Positions 8,984 to 16,000 of a stretch of 64,000 nt of DNA are shown here, piece after piece. The position numbers and the translations under genes are program-made. The notes under the pieces are model-generated. The model saw only the letters and a program-made list of their open reading frames with translations, was not told where the DNA came from and searched no databases. The first letter of the stretch is position 1, and the number at the start of each line of letters is the position of its first letter. The stretch lies in contig NZ_NOXU01000032.1 of NCBI RefSeq assembly GCF_002251795.1, positions 617,754 through 681,753 of the forward strand. The letters run 5' to 3'. Source of the stretch: Niveispirillum lacus. GTDB lineage: Bacteria > Pseudomonadota > Alphaproteobacteria > Azospirillales > Azospirillaceae.

Positions 8984-9388
8984 TTACCCTTGACCTGTTT
9001 CGTCCCCGCCATCATCCAGCCGACCCTGTTCCGCCTTGTTCATATACTGGGCACAGACCAGCCAGCCCTTCAACGGTCGCAACAGGGCCAGGACCGACAG
9101 GATGGTGACGGGCAGGGTGGTCAACAGATGCACCCAATAGGGTGCCTGGAACACCAACTCCTGCCAGACCGCAAAACCGGTCAAGGGAAAGCTGACGATC
9201 GACATGGTGAAGAAGGCCGGCCCGTCGGCCGGATCGGCAAAAGACAGGTCCAGCCCGCAGGTCGGGCAGCGCGCAGCCAGCGCCAGATAGCCCGAAAAGA
9301 TCGACCCCTCGCGACAATGGGGGCAGCGGCCTTTAATGCCGATCCCAAACGATGTCGTCGAAAAATCAACCTTCTGTTTGCTGGCCAT
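8984..9388 (-). CDS. DUF983 zinc-ribbon membrane protein
   Basis: About 134 residues. The N-terminus has a two-pair zinc ribbon (GRCPHCREGSIF and ARCPTCGLDLSF), followed by two hydrophobic segments (about residues 65-85 and 92-112), the pattern of the DUF983 family of small inner-membrane proteins of unknown function. ATG at 9388 is chosen because GGAGAG lies 5 nt upstream; a longer reading frame would translate the operator repeats (giving CMVHT twice) and is rejected. It precedes the MocR-type gene by 6 bp and is divergent from the substrate-binding protein gene at 9551. Confidence 0.82.
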   Translation of the reverse strand: MASKQKVDFSTTSFGIGIKGRCPHCREGSIFSGYLALAARCPTCGLDLSFADPADGPAFFTMSIVSFPLTGFAVWQELVFQAPYWVHLLTTLPVTILSVLALLRPLKGWLVCAQYMNKAEQGRLDDGGDETGQG

Positions 9389-9400
9389 GGGACTCTCCAT

Positions 9401-9415
9401 TGTATGGACCATACA
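9401..9415. promoter_or_regulatory. Palindromic operator, copy A
   Basis: TGTATGGACCATACA is a perfect inverted repeat around a central A, in the divergent intergenic region between the DUF983 gene and the substrate-binding protein gene. It lies 13 bp upstream of the DUF983 start codon. Palindromes with a short central gap like this are typical of GntR-class dimers. Confidence 0.75.
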
Positions 9416-9433
9416 CGAAAATTGCATGGAAAT

Positions 9434-9448
9434 TGTATGGACCATACA
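9434..9448. promoter_or_regulatory. Palindromic operator, copy B
   Basis: Identical 15-bp copy of the palindrome, centred 33 bp from copy A. A third direct half-site ATTGCATGGA (9421-9430) falls between them, so ATTG(T/C)ATGGA half-sites start at 9399, 9421 and 9432, spaced 22 and 11 bp. Confidence 0.75.
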
Positions 9449-9550
9449 CTTGCGGCTTTTCCCTGTCTCGATCCAGCTTGTCGCAGGCCCCGCTTGCACA
9501 CCCACCCTGCCCATGGTGATCTGTCATGGGTTCAGCCTGGCGGGGGAAAA

Positions 9551-11146
9551 ATGCAGGTCCGGTCACGGGTTTTGCTGCTGATGTTGGCGTTGGCGCTGGT
9601 AGCGGGGGTTGGGCCAACCGCCGCCAAGACCCTGGTCCATTGCGCGGAAGCCGCTCCGGACAGTTTGAACCCACAATACTCTACCTCTGGCAATTCTTAT
9701 GATGTGGCTCAGCAGATCTATGAAAAGCTGGTGAATATAAAGCGCGGTACGCTGGAACTGGAGCCGCAGTTGGCGACCAGTTGGGAACTGTCTGATGCAG
9801 GAAGGACTATTATTTTCAACCTGCGCCAGGGTGTAAAGTGGCACCGATCCAAATTGTTTACCCCGACTCGTGACTTTAATGCTGATGATGTTGTCTTTTC
9901 TTTTGCGCGACAGATGGATAAATCCCACCCCTATCACGCGGTTGCCGGCGGCCGGATCTACCCGGCCTTCCATAATCTGGGCTTATCCACCAACCTGATC
10001 GCCGTTGAAAAGCTGGAGCCTTACAAGGTGCGCTTCCGCTTGAAGGAGCCGGATGCCGGTATTTTCTATGCTCTGGCCAGTCATGCCATGTCCATACAGT
10101 CGGCTGAATATGGCGCTTCCATGCTGAAGGCAGGAACACCAGAAAAGGTGGACCTGGAGCCGATAGGCACTGGCCCATTTCAACTGTTACGGCATTTGCT
10201 GGATACTGAAGTACGTATGCGCGCCAATAGGGAATATTGGCGTGGCGTCCCACCACTGAACCAATTGGTCTTTATCATCGCACCGGATGCGACGGTACGG
10301 TATGCCAAGCTGAAAGCCGGTGAATGCCATACCATGACCTACCCCAACCCGGCTGACCTGGACCGTATGCGTCAGGACAAGGATGTCCGGTTAGTGGCCG
10401 TGGATGCCATGTCGGTCGGCTATGTCGCCATGAACATGCAGAAAAAGCCGTTCGACGATGCCCGCGTTCGGTTGGCCATCAACTTGGCGGTCGATAAAAA
10501 ATCCATTCTGGATCAAGCCTATATGGGGACCGGTCGGGCGGCGGTGACCCCGATTCCGCCGGGCCATTGGGCCTTTGACGCGCGCATTGGCGATCTGCCC
10601 CATGATCCCGCCCGGGCCAAGGCCCTCCTGGCCGAGGCCGGCCTAAAGGATGGGTTTGAGACCGAACTGTGGACCATGCCTGTGGTCCGTCCCTATAATC
10701 CGGCCCCCCGCCGCATCGCGGAAATGATTCAGGGCGACCTCGCCAAGGTGGGCATCAAGGCCAGGATTGTCACCTATGAATGGGGGGAATATGTGCGCCG
10801 GGTGCGTTTCGGAGAGGCGCCAATGGCCCAATATGGCTGGTCGAGTGACGAAGTGGACCGTTTCTGGTCCGACCTTCTGTCCTGCGAAGCGGCCAAACCG
10901 GGCAATGGCAATCTGGCCCGCTGGTGCGATCCGGAACTGGACCGCCTGATCATTGCCGCCCGGCGCACATCGGATCAGGAGGCCAGGAAAGCCTATTATT
11001 TCCAGGCCCAGGCCCTCTTCCGCCAGGGAATGCCCTGGATTCCGGTTGCTCACCCGCAGGTCTTCACAGCCATCCGTCCGGAGGTGATGGATTTCCGTGT
11101 ATCGCCCTCCACCCGCCTGGATTTCTATGGGGTTGATGTACAGTAG
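9551..11146 (+). CDS. ABC-type peptide/nickel substrate-binding protein (SBP family 5)
   Basis: About 531 residues. The start has CGGGGGAAAA directly upstream and gives a signal peptide (MQVRSRVLLLMLALALVAGVGPTAA). Family 5 features are present: LNPQYSTSGNSYDVAQQIYEKLV near the N-terminus, LATSWELSDAGRTIIFNLRQGVKWH, DADDVVFSF-type segment (FNADDVVFSFAR), and GTGPFQL. This is closest in kind to DppA/SapA, which bind di- or oligopeptides in the periplasm. No permease or ATPase genes are next to it, so it is an orphan binding protein that must share a transporter or act as a sensor partner. Its promoter region holds two palindromic operators. Its 3' end overlaps the convergent cyclase gene by 22 bp. 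Confidence 0.9.
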   Translation: MQVRSRVLLLMLALALVAGVGPTAAKTLVHCAEAAPDSLNPQYSTSGNSYDVAQQIYEKLVNIKRGTLELEPQLATSWELSDAGRTIIFNLRQGVKWHRSKLFTPTRDFNADDVVFSFARQMDKSHPYHAVAGGRIYPAFHNLGLSTNLIAVEKLEPYKVRFRLKEPDAGIFYALASHAMSIQSAEYGASMLKAGTPEKVDLEPIGTGPFQLLRHLLDTEVRMRANREYWRGVPPLNQLVFIIAPDATVRYAKLKAGECHTMTYPNPADLDRMRQDKDVRLVAVDAMSVGYVAMNMQKKPFDDARVRLAINLAVDKKSILDQAYMGTGRAAVTPIPPGHWAFDARIGDLPHDPARAKALLAEAGLKDGFETELWTMPVVRPYNPAPRRIAEMIQGDLAKVGIKARIVTYEWGEYVRRVRFGEAPMAQYGWSSDEVDRFWSDLLSCEAAKPGNGNLARWCDPELDRLIIAARRTSDQEARKAYYFQAQALFRQGMPWIPVAHPQVFTAIRPEVMDFRVSPSTRLDFYGVDVQ

Positions 11147-12204
11147 GGCGGTAATCCCAGCACCCAAATGGGGGCGTCACGGCCGCGCAGTGTGACCGGG
11201 CCCAGCGGGGTTGGCTGCATCCCCGGCAGTGCCAGGCAAGCGGCCAGCGCCGCATCGGTCAGGATGATGTCGCGGCCCAGATCCTTAGCAACCCCGTCCA
11301 GGCGGGCCAGCGAATTGATCGTGTCGCCGAAATAGGTGATCTCCTTCCGTTCGTCCCCCACCTGGGCCACGATGACCGGGCCGGCATGCAGGGCGATGCG
11401 GAAGCCCAACCCTACGCCCATTTCCCGGTCCAAGCCGGTCAGTGCCCGACGGATGGAAAGCGCACAGGAAAGGGCGGGCACCTGGGGACGTCTGGCCGAA
11501 AGGCGCCAACTGATGATCGCCTGGTCGCCGACATATTTGTCAATCACCCCGCCATGGCGGCGCACCGGTTCGCCCAGGGCATAAAGAAAGCGGCCGACCA
11601 CCCGCATCGCCTCCCGGTCCCCCAGGCGGGCGGCCAGGGCGGTGGAATTGGCCATATCGACCTGCAGGAACAGGCGCTGCTCCTCCACGGGCCGGGAATA
11701 GCGGCCGGTGATCAGGGCGAAGAACACGGGATTACCGATCAGGCTCCGGCTCTGATCAAGCAGCAGCAACAGCACCACTGACGCTGCGGAGTAGGAGAAG
11801 ATCTGGAAGAAATCGATGTTGGGCGAACCGTCATCCACGTCCAGCCCGGTGGTGGCATTGATGATATGGGCCAGCGCGATGCCCATGATGATCAGCCCGC
11901 CATGGGTCAGATAAAGGGCTGGCAGCCCGAAGCCGCGTGGCAGATCGCCGATGCGGGTGCGCAGGCCCGGTAGTAGCAACCGATGCTTGAAAGCCAGGCA
12001 CAGGCCGCCGATGCAAGCGCCAAAAACCATAGAGATGGGAAGCGACACCCCGGCCCAATGAGCGATCGGAAAGCCCAGCGTCGCGCCGATCAGCAGCACG
12101 ATCATCCAGCGGTGCGGGGTTCGCGTACGCTCCCGCCATGGGGCGGAACCCCGATCCAGGGCGGCTTCGTCGCTGAAGGGGACCATGGCGGACGGCCTTC
12201 TCAT
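11125..12204 (-). CDS. Membrane-bound class III adenylate/guanylate cyclase
   Basis: 359 residues. About four hydrophobic segments (residues 34-52, 55-72, 93-118, 133-150) precede a class III cyclase catalytic domain (about 174-345). Metal-binding Asp183 is in LFLQVDMANSTALAARLGD, and Asp227 in DKYVGDQAIISW. The motif ITYFGDTINSLARL (289-302) supplies the transition-state Asn297 and Arg301. The domain looks catalytically complete. Substrate choice (ATP or GTP) cannot be decided by eye. Similar proteins in Rhizobiales and Rhodospirillales are called adenylate/guanylate cyclase domain proteins. It runs convergent to, and overlaps, the substrate-binding protein gene by 22 bp. Confidence 0.88.
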   Translation of the reverse strand: MRRPSAMVPFSDEAALDRGSAPWRERTRTPHRWMIVLLIGATLGFPIAHWAGVSLPISMVFGACIGGLCLAFKHRLLLPGLRTRIGDLPRGFGLPALYLTHGGLIIMGIALAHIINATTGLDVDDGSPNIDFFQIFSYSAASVVLLLLLDQSRSLIGNPVFFALITGRYSRPVEEQRLFLQVDMANSTALAARLGDREAMRVVGRFLYALGEPVRRHGGVIDKYVGDQAIISWRLSARRPQVPALSCALSIRRALTGLDREMGVGLGFRIALHAGPVIVAQVGDERKEITYFGDTINSLARLDGVAKDLGRDIILTDAALAACLALPGMQPTPLGPVTLRGRDAPIWVLGLPPYCTSTP

Positions 12205-12359
12205 GCGGGCAATAAGCAGGTTACGCTATCACGCGCCGGCGGGCATGCAATGATGATGCGCACAGCCCCATTCTTGTTGCCCCCTGGGCAAAATCCAGTT
12301 TCAGGCGCATATTGTGCACCTGCAACATTGCTTTCTTCCTGTCTGGTGCCTGAATTCCC

Positions 12360-14615
12360 ATGGATACCCTGCCCCCGGAACCGTCCGCCCCGATGGAACC
12401 GGACCTCGTCTTCGCCGTCGCCCGGCATCATCCGGAAATCACCACCATCGGACGCCTGGGTCTGGACCGGGTGGAGCAGGCGGCCGCCTATGGTATGGTG
12501 CCGCTGGGCCTGCCGTTGCCGCAGGGCCGACGCGATCTGGTGGTGATGGCGGAGCGACGGGACGCCGTTGCGCTGGAAATCGAAGGGCTGGTGGCGCGTC
12601 TGGTGCGCCGGGCGGAGCTTCTGGAACAGGGGCGCCGGGCGTTGGAGGGCACGCCTGTGGCCCTGCTGGCGGCAGAGGCGAAAAGCCGGGTGCGCGCCCG
12701 AACACACGACGAATTGTCCTTTCCCGAGATGCCGGGCCCGATCCGTCTGGAAGTGTCGCGCAGCTTCGATATTGATGAACTGACGGGCCTGGATGACGCC
12801 ACTCTGCGCCAATATCTGGTGGAAGATCCGTCACTGCGTCAGATGCTGGAAACGGCGCTGGCGGATGTGGCGGCCCGCCTGTGGCACCTGCACGGGCTGA
12901 TTGGCGAGGCAGATGACAGTTGGACGTTCGAGAATCTCGCCCAGCGCCTGTATCGTGTCGCCCGCACCAACCATCAGCCCAACGACATTCTGCGCCGCTG
13001 GGAAGAGGTGGCGGATACCTGGCTGCGGGAACGCGCCGTGGCGCGTGGCCGGACCTTCGTCAATACTGAGTTTGACTTCGCCAAGTTCGAGCGGCTGTTC
13101 CCCACCGCACGGTCGATGGGCCGCAAACTGGTGGCCGTGGTTGGCCCCACCAATTCCGGCAAGACCCACCGCGCCATGGCAGCGCTGCATGAGGCCGAAC
13201 AGGGTGTGTATCTTGCCCCCCTGCGGTTGTTGGCCCTGGAAGTCATGGACCGGCTCAACCGGGAGGGTACACCCACCACCCTGCTGACGGGGGAAGAGGA
13301 AATCCGCGTGCCGGGCGCGCGGCACCTGGCTTCCACCATCGAAATGCTGGACCCCGAACAGGTGGTGGATGTCGCCGTCATCGACGAGATCCAGATGCTG
13401 GCCGATAAGGATCGCGGCTGGGCCTGGACAGCGGCACTGATGGGCGTTGCGGCCCGTACCGTCTATCTGCTCGGCGCACCGGAAGCGCTGCCGCTGATCG
13501 AGCGGGTGGCCTTGTATCTGAACGAGCCGCTGGAGATTGTGCGGCTGGAACGCAAGCAGCCGCTGCATATGATCGAGCAGCGGCTGGAATATGAGGATGT
13601 GCGCAAGGGCGATGCGCTGATCGCTTTTTCCCGGCGTAATGTGCATCTGGTCCGCGACATCGTGCAGGCCAAGGGCCTGACAGCGGCCGTGATCTATGGC
13701 GCCCTGGCGCCCGAAGTGCGCCGCCGGGAGGCCGAGCGTTTCACCAATGGCGAGGCGGATGTGGTGGTCGCTACCGACGCCATCGGCATGGGACTGAACC
13801 TGCCCATTCGCCGCGTGCTGTTCACCACCTTGGAAAAGTTCGACGGGGTGGAGCAGCGGGAACTGTCGCCCGCCGAATTGAAGCAGATCGCGGGCCGCGC
13901 CGGCCGTTATGGCCATCACGAGGAGGGTGCGTTCGGCGTGGTCGCCAAAGGGACAGTGCAGCAACTGCGCACCATCTGGACGCGGCCCGACCCTTCCTTT
14001 GGCCCGCGCCGTGCGCTCACCGTGCGGCCGACCCGTGCCATGGTGGACCGCCTGGCCGGTCGGATCGGGCGGGACAGCATGATGTTGCTGGTTGATTGTT
14101 TTGCCGCGGCCCGCACCACAGGCAGCCCCTACCGGGTGGCTGACCTGTCAGCGCTGCGCCGACTGGCCCAATCCCTGGACGAGCGCGATATCGGGTTTGA
14201 ACAAAAACTGTCGTTGTTGTTCATGCCTTGTGATCCCGAGAAAGAGGTGGACGCCCGGTTCTTCAACCAGATCCTGCGCGCGGTGGAAAAAGACGAACCG
14301 GTGCCACTGGGTCTGGTGGTGCCTGCGCGCATGGAACGGCTGGATGATTATGGCCTGGAGGAACTGTCCCGATCCTGTGATCTCTATTACTGGGCCGCTC
14401 GTAAATTTCCCCGCCTGTTCCCCGACCGCAAGGCAGTGGAGGAACGGCGGGCCGAAGTGGCGGGCCGGCTGTCGGAATTGCTGGCCAGCACGGCCCGGCG
14501 TCAGCGCATGGGTAAATCTGGTGGTGGCGCGCGTCCTGGCGGTGGCGGGCCGGCGAAGCCGCCGCAGGGTTTCCGCGGGGCACCCAAAAAGCGATACGGC
14601 CCGCGCAAGGGGTAG
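12360..14615 (+). CDS. Suv3-type ATP-dependent RNA helicase
   Basis: 751 residues. Helicase core: motif I GPTNSGKT (262-269), PLRLLALEV (motif Ia), motif II DEIQ (342-345), then IVQAKGLTAAVIYGAL, VVATDAIGMGLNLP and QIAGRAGRYG for motifs IV-VI. DEIQ and this order are hallmarks of the Suv3 family, known in mitochondria as the RNA-degradosome helicase and found in many alphaproteobacteria. The C-terminus has the Suv3 helical region and then a low-complexity basic Gly/Arg/Lys tail (about residues 715-751) that probably binds RNA. The N-terminal 250 residues match no helicase motif but are usual for bacterial Suv3-like proteins. The start has only a weak ribosome site; Met12 is an alternative. 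Confidence 0.9.
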   Translation: MDTLPPEPSAPMEPDLVFAVARHHPEITTIGRLGLDRVEQAAAYGMVPLGLPLPQGRRDLVVMAERRDAVALEIEGLVARLVRRAELLEQGRRALEGTPVALLAAEAKSRVRARTHDELSFPEMPGPIRLEVSRSFDIDELTGLDDATLRQYLVEDPSLRQMLETALADVAARLWHLHGLIGEADDSWTFENLAQRLYRVARTNHQPNDILRRWEEVADTWLRERAVARGRTFVNTEFDFAKFERLFPTARSMGRKLVAVVGPTNSGKTHRAMAALHEAEQGVYLAPLRLLALEVMDRLNREGTPTTLLTGEEEIRVPGARHLASTIEMLDPEQVVDVAVIDEIQMLADKDRGWAWTAALMGVAARTVYLLGAPEALPLIERVALYLNEPLEIVRLERKQPLHMIEQRLEYEDVRKGDALIAFSRRNVHLVRDIVQAKGLTAAVIYGALAPEVRRREAERFTNGEADVVVATDAIGMGLNLPIRRVLFTTLEKFDGVEQRELSPAELKQIAGRAGRYGHHEEGAFGVVAKGTVQQLRTIWTRPDPSFGPRRALTVRPTRAMVDRLAGRIGRDSMMLLVDCFAAARTTGSPYRVADLSALRRLAQSLDERDIGFEQKLSLLFMPCDPEKEVDARFFNQILRAVEKDEPVPLGLVVPARMERLDDYGLEELSRSCDLYYWAARKFPRLFPDRKAVEERRAEVAGRLSELLASTARRQRMGKSGGGARPGGGGPAKPPQGFRGAPKKRYGPRKG

Positions 14616-14732
14616 GGTGCAGCGGATCATTGCATCCGCCCTTCACGCAAACGACATCAAACCGCGACAATCCTGTCGCCGATCATGCGGATAGTCCGGC
14701 CTCGGTTTCCATACCGCAACGGGGCCGATCCC

Positions 14733-15230
14733 ATGTCGCCAGACCGTCCGTTCAACGTCCTGTTTGTCTGCCGCCGCAACGCCTCGCGCAGCCTGATGGC
14801 TGAAGGTCTTCTGCGCAAATGGGGGGCAGGGCGTTTTGATACGTTCTCCGCTGGACCCGAGCCCCGCGAAGTGGCCGACCCCATTACGCTGGAGTTGCTG
14901 GGCCGGGTGGGGATTGAGACAGAAACCCTGCGGCCCAAACAATGGGGCCTGTTTACCGGCCCCGATGCGCCTGACCTGGATTTTGTCTTCCATGTCTGCG
15001 AACAGTCGGCAGCCTTGAAGCAGCCGGCCTGGACCGGCAACCCGATGATCGTCACCTGGCGTTTCCCCGATCCTTTGGCCTTGGAAGGTTCGGAGACGGA
15101 ACGTCGTGCGCTGTTGAACCTGGTGTTCGGCATGGTGGAGCGGCGGGTGAAACTGCTCTGCGCCCTTCCGGACCATCGCTTGGCCCGTCTGACGGCGTCG
15201 GACGTGTCCGATATTGCCCTGGCCGGCTAG
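14733..15230 (+). CDS. ArsC/LMW-phosphatase-like protein with variant P-loop
   Basis: 165 residues of the low-molecular-weight protein tyrosine phosphatase/thioredoxin-type arsenate reductase fold. The P-loop reads VLFVCRRNASRSLMAEGLL: the Cys-X5-Arg core is kept, but the usual CTGN/CVGN start is CRRN. FSAGPEPREVADPITLELL and WRFPDPLALEG match the family's conserved GT.P and DP segments. ATG at 14733 is preferred because GGGGCC lies 6 nt upstream and the protein then starts just before the first strand; an in-frame codon at 14685 would add 16 residues. Arsenate reductase, phosphatase or a related role are all possible. No ars operon genes are nearby. A second, canonical LMW-PTP is at 53984. 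Confidence 0.82.
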   Translation: MSPDRPFNVLFVCRRNASRSLMAEGLLRKWGAGRFDTFSAGPEPREVADPITLELLGRVGIETETLRPKQWGLFTGPDAPDLDFVFHVCEQSAALKQPAWTGNPMIVTWRFPDPLALEGSETERRALLNLVFGMVERRVKLLCALPDHRLARLTASDVSDIALAG

Positions 15231-15301
15231 GGCGACGGGCCTTTCCCTTTGGTTGCCAACCGCGCTAAACCTTGCCGGGTTCCAGCGGTTGGTGATGTGG
15301 G

Positions 15302-15892
15302 ATGAGCAAGGCCTGGGTAAATGAAAATGCGCGCGACACGGCGGCCGATGCGGATGACGGCCCCGATGATCCAAGCCCGCTGCCGGTTGGGCAGAAGAAC
15401 CATATCACGCCCCAGGGTTTTGAGCGCATGCGGGCGGAACTGAATCAATTGCTGCGGGTCGAACGCCCAAAAGTGGTGGAGATTGTCCATTGGGCGGCTG
15501 GCAATGGCGACCGGTCGGAAAATGGTGACTATATCTACGGCAAAAAGCGGCTGCGCGAGATCGACCGGCGGATGCGGTTCCTGTCGAAACGGCTGGAAAT
15601 TGCCAATGTCGTCGACCCGACGCAGCAGAAGCACCGCGAACAGGTCTTTTTTGGCGCCACCGTCACCTATGCCCGCGAGGATGGGACGGAAAATACTGTC
15701 ACCATTGTCGGTGTGGACGAGACAGACATGGGACCGGGGCGCATCAGTTGGGTTTCCCCCGTTGCCCGCGCCTTGCTGAAGGCCCGTAAAGGCGACCTTG
15801 TCAGCCTGCGGACCCCGGCAGGCGTGGAGGAACTGGAGGTTATATCGATCACCTACCCTCGGCCGGAGGGAACGGTATCCGACGTCGGATGA
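15302..15892 (+). CDS. greB: Transcription elongation factor GreB
   Basis: 196 residues. Rescues backtracked RNA polymerase by stimulating transcript cleavage through the secondary channel. The N-terminal coiled coil (about residues 35-110) carries the conserved acidic tip GNGDRSENGDYIYGKKRLREIDRR; the Asp and Glu of D-R-S-E-N are the metal-coordinating residues. The C-terminal FKBP-like domain has VFFGATVTYAREDG and ISWVSPVARALLKARKGD. The sequence EIDRRMRFLSKRLE and the length after the 30-residue acidic N-terminal extension fit GreB better than GreA. It stands alone between the ArsC-like gene and a hybrid kinase. Confidence 0.92.
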   Translation: MSKAWVNENARDTAADADDGPDDPSPLPVGQKNHITPQGFERMRAELNQLLRVERPKVVEIVHWAAGNGDRSENGDYIYGKKRLREIDRRMRFLSKRLEIANVVDPTQQKHREQVFFGATVTYAREDGTENTVTIVGVDETDMGPGRISWVSPVARALLKARKGDLVSLRTPAGVEELEVISITYPRPEGTVSDVG

Positions 15893-16000
15893 TCGGATCA
15901 TCCAACCTTCTGCATCGGTTGGTGAAACTGTTGTTTTGATACTTAACGCCGTCACCGTATGATCGTTCGGCGGGTAATCATGCCTGCCGCCGGAGGGGCG

